Source: Cytobacillus dafuensis (lineage in GTDB: Bacteria; Bacillota; Bacilli; Bacillales; Cytobacillaceae). Taken from it: 64,000 nucleotides of DNA. The notes below the pieces were generated by a model. The model did no database searches. It was not told the origin of the DNA and worked only from the letters and a program-made list of their open reading frames with translations. Position 1 is the stretch's first letter. Each line of letters opens with the position of its first letter. Below are positions 1-9,482 of this stretch, piece by piece. Location: the NCBI RefSeq assembly GCF_007995155.1, contig NZ_CP042593.1, positions 4,568,001-4,632,000 of the forward strand, given 5' to 3'. A program made the translations under genes and the position numbers.

Positions 1-345
1 ACAAAGGAAACAGTAGTTGAGGAAGTAGTAACTAAAGAAACAGTAGTAGAAGAAGTAACAGAGGAATCAGCGGTAAAAGAAACAGTAACAGACGAACAAG
101 CTGAGACTGAAGTTGCAGAAGAAACGAAAGAAACTACTGTTGTTGCTCCAGGATTAGCTAAGAAAGAAGAAGCAAAGGCTAAGGCTGCAGAAAAGCGTGC
201 TGAAGGTCAGGCAACAGGTGCTGCTAAAAAGCAAGAAGCTCAAGAAAAGCAAGTTGATAAACAACAACAAGTAAATGAAAAGAAACAAAACGGCCAAAAT
301 AAAGGCGCTGAAAATAAGAAAGACCATGGTAAAGGAAACGAATAA
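1..345 (+). CDS. C-terminal fragment of a low-complexity Glu/Lys/Val/Gln-rich protein
   Basis: The window opens inside this reading frame, so the start and any N-terminal domain are missing. The 114 visible residues begin with imperfect repeats of KETVVEEV, pass through a Lys/Ala/Glu-rich stretch and end in a Lys/Gln/Asn-rich hydrophilic tail finishing KGNE. No catalytic motif or membrane segment is visible. The composition is that of a flexible, probably surface-exposed or wall-spanning tail, and the next genes encode secreted surface proteins, but that is only context. A strong terminator follows 13 bp after the stop. The function is not recognisable from this fragment. Confidence 0.75.
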   Translation, partial: TKETVVEEVVTKETVVEEVTEESAVKETVTDEQAETEVAEETKETTVVAPGLAKKEEAKAKAAEKRAEGQATGAAKKQEAQEKQVDKQQQVNEKKQNGQNKGAENKKDHGKGNE

Positions 346-357
346 TACATTTCATAG

Positions 358-390
358 ACCTAGTACTCCGAGTACTAGGTTTATTTTTTT
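358..390 (+). terminator. Intrinsic terminator of the first gene
   Basis: Perfect 10-bp stem (acctagtact / agtactaggt) with a 3-nt loop, followed by a T-rich tract on the plus strand. Confidence 0.92.
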
Positions 391-795
391 GCCTAGTAGT
401 TTAGGAAGCAAATCTTATGCTTAAACCATAATGCAAATGGCAACGAATAATATTCGGTAACAGCCGTTTATTTACCTTATAAAATTAGATAAAATGAGTC
501 AGTACTTTACAAATGGAACTAACAATAACCTTATCAAATTCCATAGATCTTATAAACATTCTTAATCAATTACATTTGATTACTCTTATTCAAGAAAAGG
601 GCACTATTATGGAGTAACATATTAATTTAAACGTCTTTATTGTTATGTTTATTAAGTAAAGTGAAGTATTACATCAAAGATTAAACAACTATATTTTAAC
701 CCCGTCCTACATTTAGAGCGGGTTATGCTTGTTTGAGGTTTTAAAATCATTCCTTAATAATAAATTAAACTAAAAAACTACCTCTCTATTTAGGT
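391..795. other. AT-rich intergenic stretch, no gene seen
   Basis: About 400 bp without a credible open frame or ribosome binding site. A loose inverted repeat (taaccc near 697, gggtta near 720) is present but lacks a T-run, so I do not call it a terminator. It lies between two convergent genes. Confidence 0.6.
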
Positions 796-831
796 AAAAA
801 AAAAGGAGCTACCGCCATATACGGTAACTCC
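796..831 (-). terminator. Terminator of the first SbsC-type gene
   Basis: Stem ggagctaccg / cggtaactcc with one mismatch and a 7-nt loop. The A-run at 796-804 becomes the U-tract on the minus-strand transcript. Confidence 0.88.
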
Positions 832-891
832 TCATTATTCATGTCCATCCACATATGTCAGTTGACTAAGGGATGATACCTGATATTGGTA

Positions 892-3477
892 TTAGTTAGA
901 TGCTACACCATTTTTCACTTGGTTTCCATTAGCATCTGTTAGTTCAGCTTCTTTGAAATCAACTGTTACTTTATCAGTAAGTGTAATAGCGTTCGTTAAT
1001 GTTACTGTTAACTTGCCATTGCTTACTTGTGGTGTAAATGCAGCATCAGTGCCATTTACTTTTACAGTGATACCTTCGAAGGACTTACCATCTCCATCAA
1101 GATCAGCTGATTGAATTGCTTCAGAGAAGCTTACTACTGCAGCGTTACTGCCGTTTACAGTTAATGCAGAGTTCACTGTAGGAGCAATGTTTTCAGTTAA
1201 TGCTAATTGTGCTGTGTTTTCACCGTCAGCTAAAGTGTTTCCAAATGCATCTTTTAAGTTAGATGCAGTGAATGTGTATGTGCCGTTCACTGAAACAAAG
1301 CTTTCTGGTAATGTGATAACAACTTTATTTTTGTTATCAACGAATTTAATGTCTGTGTTTGCAGGAAGAGCTTTTCCACCAATTGTGTAGTTAGATGGAG
1401 CTAGTACAGAATCAGTCATTCCTTTTGCATCTGTGTTAGCGAATGTGATCGTAACAACGTTTTTATCTTCGCTAATAGTAGTTGTTACTACTTTAGCTGG
1501 TTGTTGTCCAGCAGCTTCAGGTCTTACAACATTAAGCGTGATCGCTTTGTCATTTTTGTTTTTGTAGCTATCTTCTACTGTATTAGCAGCTAACTCAAGA
1601 ACATAGTTTTTGCCAGCTACAAGTTGAGTTCCAGCATCAAGTGTAAGTTCAAGTTTGTTAGTGACTGCTTTTCCATCTACAACTGGGTGTTTTGCAGAAG
1701 AAACAGTTACATTGCTTGCACTTTGGTAGATTCCATCAATTGACTTAACAACTAATGAAGAAATAGTAGCAGGAGATACTACATCTTCGTTAAACTCAAG
1801 TACTAGTTTGCCATCAGCTTTTGCTTCTGCGCTTACTAATGAAGCTGCTTTTGTATCAGCAGTAAAAGTTGAGTTGAATTTTACTTCCTTCATTGTATTA
1901 GGAGTAGATGCTTTATCAGCAAAACCATTCACAATTACTTCTGAAGTAAAGAAGTTTGTGTTGTTAGCAAAGAATGCACCGTTATTTGCTTTTTGAACAT
2001 CTACAACGAAAGTTTTATTATCAGTTGTCGTAATATCATTTGCAGCAACTGCTACTCCGCCAATTGATACATTGCCTTTCGTCACTTCTTCAGAGAATGT
2101 TAAAGTTAATTTGTTACCATTTGTAGAAGTAGAAACTGTAGGAACTGTAGAATCTACTACTTTAGATGGAACTGTTAGAGAAAGAGTAATGTGCTCAGCT
2201 TTATTTGCTTTAACAGCCGCATCTGTTGCACCTACGATGTCAATTGTAATGTTTTTACCTACTTCTAAGTCGCCTAAAACAACTTCACCTTTAGCTAAGT
2301 CGCTTGATTTAGGAGCAACTTCAACACCGTTTACAGAGATTGTTCCATAAGAAGTTAGCTCTTCAGAGAACTTTAATGTTAAATCTGCAGCTGTATCAGA
2401 AGTGTGTGTGAATTCTGTTTTAGCCACTGCTGGTCCTACAGCATCTTCAAATGAGAACACAGTGTTGTATTCTTTCGTTTGGATTGCATTATTAGCTGCA
2501 TCTTTCTTGTCTGTATCTAGAGCTAAAACAGTTAATTTAGCATTTGTTACTTCAGTGCTATTTACAGTATACGTAACTGTTTTTCTATCTTCAGATAATT
2601 TAGCAGCTGTATCCGTTTTACCTTCTAATGTGAATGCTGCTTTTAGTTGCTCTTCTGTCGTTCCTTTAGCTAATGCTGTAGTAAAATTAACAACGATTTC
2701 TTTCGCATTAATTGCACTTACAGATTTCACTTTAGGAGTTAATTGAGCCTCTAACTCTTCTAAAGATTTTGCTAAAGTTGCTTTCATAGTTTCATTTTTT
2801 ACTTCATTCATATATTTTGAAGCTTCAGCTAAGTGCTTTTCTGCTTCTTCTTGTTTGTTTTCTGCTAAAGCTTTTTGCGCAGCGTCAAGTTCGATTTTTA
2901 CAGTTACTTCGTATTTTACGCTGTCACGAACTGTTTCAGCAGTTTTTTTGTATTGAGCACGGATTGCATCACGTGTTGATTGACCGTATACACGATCTAA
3001 AAGGATAGCTTGTTTACGGATTTCTGTAGAAAGATCATGATAAGCAGCTACCGTTTTGTCATCGATAAGGTTTTTCGCAATTTGTGCTTCAAGAGCTTGT
3101 TTCTTAACAGTAATCTTTTCACCAGCTGTAATCGCATCGATGTAAGCCATTGTACGGTTGATATGTAGAGTTACATTTTGCTCGATGTCGGCTAAATATT
3201 TATTCTTTTGTGCAGCTGGTAATTTGTTAACTGCTGCAACCGCTTTATCGCGAGCTACTTTTGCTGCATTGTATTGTGCATATGGACGAGTTTTTCCATC
3301 AGCAGAACCTTCTGTTGAAATAGCCCATTTTAAAACAGTACCAGCGTCTTTTGCTTGTTTCACTAAGCTTTCTACGCTGCTGTTTGTAGTTGCTGCTTGA
3401 GCAGGTGCAGTTGCAACAAATGCAGATGCTGCGATAGCTGTTGCACTAAGTACTTTAATTGCTTTCTTCTTATTCAA
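892..3477 (-). CDS. Secreted S-layer-like protein with SbsC-type N-terminal domain and Ig-like repeats
   Basis: An 861-residue exported protein that starts with TTG behind a GGGGGA ribosome binding site. The signal peptide covers residues 1-28 (cleavage near AQA-A). Residues about 30-245 form a helical domain carrying the motif AILLDRVYGQSTRD. The same motif, as ILLDRVYGKTTRD, is remembered from SbsC of Geobacillus stearothermophilus, where the N-terminal part binds secondary cell-wall polymer in place of SLH domains. From about residue 250 onward the chain is beta-rich, with repeated phrases such as VVNFTTAL, LKFSEEL and LTFSEEV typical of SbsA/Big_5 Ig-like modules. Three other window proteins share the N-domain. 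The likely role is a self-assembling or wall-bound surface layer protein; whether it is the dominant S-layer subunit cannot be told. Confidence 0.88.
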   Translation of the reverse strand: MNKKKAIKVLSATAIAASAFVATAPAQAATTNSSVESLVKQAKDAGTVLKWAISTEGSADGKTRPYAQYNAAKVARDKAVAAVNKLPAAQKNKYLADIEQNVTLHINRTMAYIDAITAGEKITVKKQALEAQIAKNLIDDKTVAAYHDLSTEIRKQAILLDRVYGQSTRDAIRAQYKKTAETVRDSVKYEVTVKIELDAAQKALAENKQEEAEKHLAEASKYMNEVKNETMKATLAKSLEELEAQLTPKVKSVSAINAKEIVVNFTTALAKGTTEEQLKAAFTLEGKTDTAAKLSEDRKTVTYTVNSTEVTNAKLTVLALDTDKKDAANNAIQTKEYNTVFSFEDAVGPAVAKTEFTHTSDTAADLTLKFSEELTSYGTISVNGVEVAPKSSDLAKGEVVLGDLEVGKNITIDIVGATDAAVKANKAEHITLSLTVPSKVVDSTVPTVSTSTNGNKLTLTFSEEVTKGNVSIGGVAVAANDITTTDNKTFVVDVQKANNGAFFANNTNFFTSEVIVNGFADKASTPNTMKEVKFNSTFTADTKAASLVSAEAKADGKLVLEFNEDVVSPATISSLVVKSIDGIYQSASNVTVSSAKHPVVDGKAVTNKLELTLDAGTQLVAGKNYVLELAANTVEDSYKNKNDKAITLNVVRPEAAGQQPAKVVTTTISEDKNVVTITFANTDAKGMTDSVLAPSNYTIGGKALPANTDIKFVDNKNKVVITLPESFVSVNGTYTFTASNLKDAFGNTLADGENTAQLALTENIAPTVNSALTVNGSNAAVVSFSEAIQSADLDGDGKSFEGITVKVNGTDAAFTPQVSNGKLTVTLTNAITLTDKVTVDFKEAELTDANGNQVKNGVASN

Positions 3478-3670
3478 GGTAAATCCCCCTTATAGTAAAT
3501 AGTTATGAATAATTAATAGGTATGTAAGGAAGTTTTTTCCCCCCTACAATGATTATGTTAATTTATATTGAAATTTAGTTAAACGCTTAAAATATACCAA
3601 TCAATTATTATATTGGATGTATAGGATATTTTTTGAAGATAAAATCGAGTTTCTACTATATATATGGGAC

Positions 3671-3705
3671 AAAAAAACAACCTACAAAAATGTAGGTTGT
3701 TTTTT
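3671..3705 (-). terminator. Terminator of the beta-propeller gene
   Basis: Stem aacaacctaca / tgtaggttgtt with a short A-loop; A-runs and T-runs flank both sides. It lies 2 bp beyond the stop codon of the minus-strand gene. Confidence 0.9.
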
Positions 3706-3706
3706 A

Positions 3707-5755
3707 TTATTCTTTCATTGGATATTTCCAAAGGTCTGCTTGATTTCGGAAATATAGATTCCCTTCAGAATCTTGTGCAATTTCGTAAGCACCTTCTTCT
3801 AACAGAATCTCTACTTCCATTGTCTTCGGATCTGCTTTAAACATTTTTCCTTCCACAGTTCCATAAATATTTCTGTCAATTCCTTCAATGATCTTCGCAT
3901 TACGGAAACGGCCTGAGACTAATTCTAAAATCTGCTGCGATCTAATTTCCTTTGTCTTAGGATTATAGGAGAAAAGCGTTCCATCGGCCATACCCCAAAT
4001 GGTGCCTTCCTTATCAGCGATTAGACTTGTAATCATACTTGCTTGGAAAGGCAAATGAATATACTCTTTCTCTTCTGGGTAGTCTGGTCTAAATCGGAAA
4101 AATCTCGCGCCACGTTCATTCACCTGATAGTTGGCATGAATGGAAGTGCCACCATAAATATACTCATCATGATGTAAGAAGGAAACAAGGCTTTGGTTGT
4201 AAATATAGTTTTCATAAACCTCTTGTTTATTCTCCTTCAAATCATACACGGCTAAAGCACCACCGCCAATGCTTGTTTCAGGGTAGGTTCCAACAAACAC
4301 TTTATTTAGCTTAGGAACAGCTGTGATCGCAGTGGAACGTTCTTGACCATAATCACCTAGTCGCATAAGCTCTCTTGGATTCGTCGAGCTCCAAGGCTGC
4401 GTTAAGTCAAGCTCTAGCACACGAGATTTTGGATAGGCACCAATGTAAAGCTTATCCCCTATGATTGTCATGGACTCAATTTGGCTTATATCTTGATGCA
4501 GAACAGATTGGTTCGTTTTTGTATTATAAATCGCCAATCCGCCAGACATGTAACCATTAATGAATATATTCTCTCTTTTTTCATCTTGAATCATGGTATA
4601 CAAAGTTACTGGCTGTGGAGGTAAGTTCATCTTAACAATCTCGTTAAATCCTGTTTCTAAGTTATACTTTAATACATTTCCAGCATTATCGATCAGGCCA
4701 ACTAGCGTGTAGCCTGGATAATTTGGATCATTTAATTCTACATAATCGAGCGTAAGCATTTCTGTTCCCTTTAATAATGGAACTTGTAAATCGATCTGTT
4801 CTTTCGTTGTTAAATCGTACTTGTATAGACTGTTTTGCTTCGTAAAATAGATCGCATCCTCATTTGGTGACTTTAAAGAAACGGTTCTTGAATTTAACTC
4901 AACTTCATCAACCTTCTCTAATGTCTCCTTATTAAAGACGACTAATCGATTAGAAGGATCCATTCGAGCATAGATTTCGTTCCCAATTAAACGGATATCT
5001 CGAACGTACTTATCATTCTTGTAGTCATCTGGAAGAAATGCTGTTTTCTTCTTTGTCTTTAAATCAAACTTCACTAAGTCAGCCTTTGATCCAACACCTA
5101 TATACAAAGTATCCTTCTCTTCGTCGAATGCAAGCGACTTAGCAAATTCCTTTTTGTATAAAACTTGACCAAAATTCACGAGTTCATCGTTATGAGAATC
5201 ATATTTAAATACAGAGCCGCCGTATGCTGTCGAACCATAAACAACACCGTCTACTGCATCAATATCTTGAATGGCTGTATCCTTTGGCAGCGTCAGCTTA
5301 TTCCCATGATCACGAAACTCTTCCGTATTCGGGTTATAGCTGTACAAATTGCCGTCCGTTGTTCCACCAACCCAAACGGTTCCATCTTTATCCACATCCA
5401 GACCCCAAGCACTTGTAGAATTGGACAAAGTATACGTATTCTTTAACTCATTACTATTTAAGTCAACAACCGCTAAAGCAGACGGTGTGCCGTGCATGAC
5501 AAAATACATATAGGAATTCCCTTTATCATCCTTACCAGTAGCCGCAGTCAAAGCAGATGTTTGAAATACCTGTGGGCCAATTAAATCTGCCTTTTTCTTT
5601 TCCTTCTCATCAATTTCTCCATCAACAAATTCTTCACCAAAAATTTCTTCATCCACGATTTCATCGTAATTTTCGTCCTTAGCAAATCCCGTTGTTTGTC
5701 CAAGTGACAAGAATAGAGGAAGAATCATTAGCAGCATAAATATCTTTCTTCTCAT
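3707..5755 (-). CDS. Secreted beta-propeller protein
   Basis: A 682-residue protein with a signal peptide (residues 1-25, MRRKIFMLLMILPLF...GFAKD), a short acidic linker rich in Glu/Asp, then about 600 residues of propeller-blade repeats. Recognisable blade phrases include WGLDVDKDGTVWVGG, IYGGTSIH, LYIGAYPKSRVLELDL and GTIWGMADGTLFSYNP, similar in style to NHL, two-component-regulator-propeller or lactonase-like folds. No catalytic residues can be assigned. Such proteins usually bind ligands or partners outside the cell. It sits between two S-layer-like genes in the same orientation as the first but has its own terminator. The substrate or partner is unknown. Confidence 0.82.
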   Translation of the reverse strand: MRRKIFMLLMILPLFLSLGQTTGFAKDENYDEIVDEEIFGEEFVDGEIDEKEKKKADLIGPQVFQTSALTAATGKDDKGNSYMYFVMHGTPSALAVVDLNSNELKNTYTLSNSTSAWGLDVDKDGTVWVGGTTDGNLYSYNPNTEEFRDHGNKLTLPKDTAIQDIDAVDGVVYGSTAYGGSVFKYDSHNDELVNFGQVLYKKEFAKSLAFDEEKDTLYIGVGSKADLVKFDLKTKKKTAFLPDDYKNDKYVRDIRLIGNEIYARMDPSNRLVVFNKETLEKVDEVELNSRTVSLKSPNEDAIYFTKQNSLYKYDLTTKEQIDLQVPLLKGTEMLTLDYVELNDPNYPGYTLVGLIDNAGNVLKYNLETGFNEIVKMNLPPQPVTLYTMIQDEKRENIFINGYMSGGLAIYNTKTNQSVLHQDISQIESMTIIGDKLYIGAYPKSRVLELDLTQPWSSTNPRELMRLGDYGQERSTAITAVPKLNKVFVGTYPETSIGGGALAVYDLKENKQEVYENYIYNQSLVSFLHHDEYIYGGTSIHANYQVNERGARFFRFRPDYPEEKEYIHLPFQASMITSLIADKEGTIWGMADGTLFSYNPKTKEIRSQQILELVSGRFRNAKIIEGIDRNIYGTVEGKMFKADPKTMEVEILLEEGAYEIAQDSEGNLYFRNQADLWKYPMKE

Positions 5756-5848
5756 CCAATCTTCTCCTTTCTTCTTTACATTATAGCAAATATTACACCA
5801 ATAGGCAGGTTTTTCCTCGACTCTTTATGAGTATCATTAAATACAATG

Positions 5849-5881
5849 AAAAAGCCCTATAGAGATTTATCTCCATAGGGC
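5849..5881 (-). terminator. Orphan minus-strand terminator-like hairpin
   Basis: A stem of about 12 bp that pairs fully only on the minus-strand RNA, where an A/C mismatch becomes a U-G wobble, followed there by U5. No minus-strand gene lies directly upstream: the next gene at 6037 reads the other way. It closely resembles the hairpin at 9372-9407. It is either a leader attenuator of the propeller gene or a scar of rearrangement. Confidence 0.6.
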
Positions 5882-6036
5882 GTTAGTAATAAATTGAAAA
5901 TTCTATTAATATATGAATCTTTTTCTAAAAGTGATCTTATCTATTTCACTATATTAAATAATCTTTTACAATAGGATTATGGTAAATTCATTATGTTCCC
6001 ACATATTCCACTTATTTCATATCAGGAGGTTTAATT

Positions 6037-8592
6037 ATGAAAAATAAAAAAGCTATAAAAGTGATGAGCGCTTCTGTCATAGCTGCTTCAGCTTTTGTAT
6101 CAACCGTATCGATCGAGGCTAAGGCAGCTACAGTCAGTCAGGTAGAGAAGCTTGTCCAAACAGCTAAAGATGCTGGTACTATATTAAAATGGGCCATTTC
6201 TATAGAAGGAACAGCTGATGGCAAAACACGTCCGTGGACGGCTTATAACAATGCCAAAACAGCTTACAACAATGCTGTTAAAGCGGTTAATACTCTACCT
6301 GCAGCCCAAAAGAATAAATATATGGCTCAACTCGAAGCAGAAGTAAAAATCCATATTGATCGTACTATGCGTTATATCGATGCGATTACTGCTGGGGAAA
6401 AGATTAAAGAAAAACAACAGACATTAGCTTATCTGCTGGATCTAAATACGATAAATGATCAAACAGAAAAAGCCTATCATGAGCTTTCAACTGAGATCCG
6501 TAAGCAAGCGATCCTTCTAGATCGTGTGTACGGTCAATCCACACGTGACCTTATTCGTTCTCAATATAAGCAATCCGCAGAAAAGGTCCGTGACAAGGCA
6601 ATGTATCCTGTTACTGTGAAAATCGAAATTGATTTAGCTACAAAAGCATTAGCAGCTAATAATTCCAGTACAGCTGAAAAACATATCGCAGAAGCTAAAA
6701 AATACTTAAAGTATGTAGACAATGCTGTCATTAACAAGAGTTTAACTGACCGCTTAAGCACAATTGAAACAAATTTTACGCCTAAGGTTATTAAGGTGAG
6801 TGCTGTCGAACCAAAGCGGATTAAGGTTGAATTTAACAAAGCTATGCTTACTGGAAGTGGAACAAACGGAGCTGAAAACACTTCTAATTACTCAGTTTCT
6901 GGCAGAACGATAAAAAGCGTTAAGCTGGCAGATGATAAAAAGTCTGCGCTAATCGAGTTAAATGAACCACTTTACACAAATTCAGCTTATACAGTAACTG
7001 TGAAGAAGAATATTCAAACAGCTGACTATGTAACATTAAGCACGAATGATTATGTAACTTCCTTTAATTTTTCTGACATAGCAAAACCAACCGTTACATT
7101 TGTAACGACCGATAGCAACGGAAATCTTGAAGTTAAATTTTCGGAGCTAATTGATTATAATTCACCATTAGCCATTACGATTGATGGGAAAACTGTTAGT
7201 TATTCCTCATTCTCGGATACTGACACGGTTGTCATCAAGAAAGCAGAATTGGATCGAATTGGCTTGCAAAAAGGAAAGTCGTATTCCATTGTTGTTTCAG
7301 GAGCAAGAGATCTTGTTGTCTATACGCCTAATACGATGAATACATATAGTGGCACTTTCTTCTACAACTCTACTGCTGACACGGGGATTCCAGAAGTAAA
7401 AAGGATTCAAACAAAGGACGAAAAAACAATTACAATTGAATTTAACGAAGCTTTAGCTGATTTCTCTGCAAGTAACCTTGTGATCACAAAAGGAACTACA
7501 ACGATCAGACCAACATCTGTAAAAGACGTTTCAAGTGGAAGCAAGACAACATTCGAAGTAGAACTGCCAGCAACCATATATGGAACGAATGAAACTACTG
7601 CTTGGTTGAATGTACAAGTGAAATCATATAAGGATCTTGCTAATAATATTGGACGAACTGTTGATCAGGCCATATCGCTTGCTAAAGATTTAAACGCGCC
7701 TACTTTTGTGAGTGCTGTTTATGATGAAAAAACAAATGAATTTCAGATAACCTTTAACAAAGCATTAAAAACTGGTACGCCGCTAGCAAGTAAAATTAAA
7801 ATGTACGGTCCTGATAGTAATGAAGTTAAACCAGCATTTAAAGCAAACTCAGGCAGCAAAATGATTATCGACGCTAAAAACTTAGCAGATGGTATGTATA
7901 TTCTTGATGTTGAAGCAGGAACAGTAAAGGATAATACGAGCGCTCAAAATGATAACCGCCCATTCTCAACAACCGTTTTGAAAAAAGCAGATACGATAAA
8001 GCCAACTGTTAACACTTTAGTAACATCAACTGTAAACGGGCAATTTAAAGTTCATTTTAGTGAAGCAGTTACTGCTGAAACTGCAACATCAGCGTCTAAC
8101 TATATGATAAATGGGGTTAGCCTTCCGTCTAATACCTTATTTTCACTTAATAACGATAAAAATATCGTTACGATTACTTTACCAGAAGGACAAATTCGTT
8201 CAACAGCCTTATACTCCATTACTGTTAGAGGAGTAACAGACCTTTCTGATAATGTCATGAATTCTTATGTTAATAACGTTACAATTCAAGACAATACCCA
8301 GCCTGAATTAGAAAGTGTTACACGTGACATCAACGACAATATTAAATTAACATTTTCAGAAAATATTAATCTAATCGGGAAAGCCAACCTTATTATTAAA
8401 CTTGATGACCAACTAGTAACAGATGATCAATACACTGTTGGAATTAGTTCTAATCAAAGGGAATTAATTATTACTCCAAAAGTTGCAGGATTGTTTATTC
8501 CGGGGAAAATTTCTATCGAAACAACAGCCGCTACCGGGATTAAAGATAGTGCAGGAAATACGGTAAAGGTTGGGGTTATGGCAGAAAAATAA
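6037..8592 (+). CDS. Secreted S-layer-like protein with SbsC-type N-terminal domain (inverted paralog)
   Basis: An 851-residue paralog of the protein at 892-3477, on the opposite strand. ATG start behind AGGAGG. The signal peptide covers residues 1-31 (ending EAKA-A), then a helical SbsC-type domain to about residue 250 with ILLDRVYGQSTRD, then a series of Ig-like modules with repeated phrases such as IKVEFNKAM, LEVKFSELI, ITIEFNEAL, FQITFNKAL and FKVHFSEAV. The first 250 residues are much closer to the 892-3477 product than the rest, which suggests a conserved anchoring domain with diversified outer repeats. It is expected at the cell surface bound to wall polymer. It ends at a strong bidirectional terminator shared with the convergent transposase gene. 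Confidence 0.88.
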   Translation: MKNKKAIKVMSASVIAASAFVSTVSIEAKAATVSQVEKLVQTAKDAGTILKWAISIEGTADGKTRPWTAYNNAKTAYNNAVKAVNTLPAAQKNKYMAQLEAEVKIHIDRTMRYIDAITAGEKIKEKQQTLAYLLDLNTINDQTEKAYHELSTEIRKQAILLDRVYGQSTRDLIRSQYKQSAEKVRDKAMYPVTVKIEIDLATKALAANNSSTAEKHIAEAKKYLKYVDNAVINKSLTDRLSTIETNFTPKVIKVSAVEPKRIKVEFNKAMLTGSGTNGAENTSNYSVSGRTIKSVKLADDKKSALIELNEPLYTNSAYTVTVKKNIQTADYVTLSTNDYVTSFNFSDIAKPTVTFVTTDSNGNLEVKFSELIDYNSPLAITIDGKTVSYSSFSDTDTVVIKKAELDRIGLQKGKSYSIVVSGARDLVVYTPNTMNTYSGTFFYNSTADTGIPEVKRIQTKDEKTITIEFNEALADFSASNLVITKGTTTIRPTSVKDVSSGSKTTFEVELPATIYGTNETTAWLNVQVKSYKDLANNIGRTVDQAISLAKDLNAPTFVSAVYDEKTNEFQITFNKALKTGTPLASKIKMYGPDSNEVKPAFKANSGSKMIIDAKNLADGMYILDVEAGTVKDNTSAQNDNRPFSTTVLKKADTIKPTVNTLVTSTVNGQFKVHFSEAVTAETATSASNYMINGVSLPSNTLFSLNNDKNIVTITLPEGQIRSTALYSITVRGVTDLSDNVMNSYVNNVTIQDNTQPELESVTRDINDNIKLTFSENINLIGKANLIIKLDDQLVTDDQYTVGISSNQRELIITPKVAGLFIPGKISIETTAATGIKDSAGNTVKVGVMAEK

Positions 8593-8596
8593 GTGG

Positions 8597-8619
8597 TAGG
8601 GCGGTGCCTGTCACCACCC
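8597..8619. repeat. REP-like palindrome next to the RAYT gene
   Basis: Core GGTG-cctgt-CACC with flanking GGG/CCC arms, preceded by GTAG (8595-8598). Related palindromes occur at 31475, 31511 and 48511. The GTAG-plus-palindrome layout is the form described for REP elements mobilised by RAYT proteins. Confidence 0.6.
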
Positions 8620-8683
8620 AAATTTTCTTGTTTCACATAATGTTTCATAAGGATTAAAGCAGTCTATCAATTTCCAATAAAAT

Positions 8684-8734
8684 AAAAAGGAAAGCCCTGT
8701 GTAAGATAATAAAAATCACAGGGCTTTCCTTTTT
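8684..8734. terminator. Bidirectional terminator between convergent genes
   Basis: Perfect 18-bp stem (8684-8701 with 8717-8734) with a 15-nt loop; A-run on the left and T-run on the right give a U-tract in both directions. Confidence 0.95.
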
Positions 8735-8779
8735 GTATTTTATTCTTTTGAATTCACCACCTTATTCGTTAAGTATTCT

Positions 8780-9307
8780 TCAATTCCTCGACAGTATCTT
8801 TCTCTTTTTTCTTCTATCGAGCCACAATAATAGTCCAGAATGATGAATATCCATATAGCTTTGTTGAACTGCATTTGGGTATTTGAAAAGATGAAAACTA
8901 CTCCACGGATAATGTTCTGGTTTCTTTACCATCTTCGCTTCAAGATGGATATAGCGACTCACTTCAATCATTCCCTCTTTTCCCTCAATGATATTATCAA
9001 AAAATCGTTTTTCAAAAACATGACCGGTTAAGCGATAACGGGTATTATAATAGTTTGCATATCGCTTATTTAACAATGACATCACATTGGATATTGGCAC
9101 TTCGTGTGGACGCAGCTGCAGATGGAAGTGGTTGGTCATTAAATAATAGGATGCTAGTTCAAATGGAGTCTTTTCATAAAGCTGTTGAAGGATGTGGAAA
9201 AAAGCGAAGAAATCCGTAGTATTTCGGAATAGAGGATCTCGACGATTGCCGCGGCAAACGACATGATAGAAATGATTTGGAATCCAGATTCTTGGTTTTC
9301 TTGCCAT
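8780..9307 (-). CDS. REP-associated tyrosine transposase (Y1/IS200-like, RAYT)
   Basis: A 175-residue protein of the Y1-transposase superfamily. Start chosen at the ATG at 9307 (MARKPRIW) because GGGAG lies just upstream; an upstream in-frame start lacks this. The N-terminal HFYHVVCRGN strand, the HUH metal-binding motif NHFHLQLR near residue 80, and YIHLEAKMVKKPEHYPWSSF near residue 130 match the RAYT pattern. A catalytic tyrosine lies in the C-terminal half (candidates in VSRYIHLE). There are no terminal inverted repeats or second ORF, as expected for a domesticated single-copy RAYT. REP-like palindromes, one of them 160 bp beyond its 3' end, are plausible substrates. The gene looks intact. 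Confidence 0.85.
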   Translation of the reverse strand: MARKPRIWIPNHFYHVVCRGNRRDPLFRNTTDFFAFFHILQQLYEKTPFELASYYLMTNHFHLQLRPHEVPISNVMSLLNKRYANYYNTRYRLTGHVFEKRFFDNIIEGKEGMIEVSRYIHLEAKMVKKPEHYPWSSFHLFKYPNAVQQSYMDIHHSGLLLWLDRRKKRKILSRN

Positions 9308-9371
9308 TATCTCTCCCTCACAGCGGACTGATATTACCTTCTCCTTCATATTCCTATTCTGAAAATAAAAT

Positions 9372-9407
9372 AAAAAGCCCCGCAGAGACTTATCTCCACA
9401 GAGCTTT
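9372..9407 (-). terminator. Terminator of the third SbsC-type gene
   Basis: Hairpin about 75 bp beyond the stop of the gene at 9483. The stem uses several G-U pairs that exist only on the minus-strand RNA, and is followed there by a U-tract. A near copy lies at 5849-5881. Confidence 0.8.
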
Positions 9408-9482
9408 CTACCTTGTCAAACATATTCATTCGACAATCTTCAGGAAGGGACAGAAACCTTTCCCATTCCCTTCTCCTACGGA

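Noticed and set aside
697..725. Terminator from TAACCC/GGGTTA near the first intergenic region
   Set aside because: Only six paired bases, a large loop and no T-run.
2072..2746. Plus-strand frames inside the first S-layer-like gene
   Set aside because: Shadows of the Thr/Val/Ala-rich coding sequence on the minus strand.
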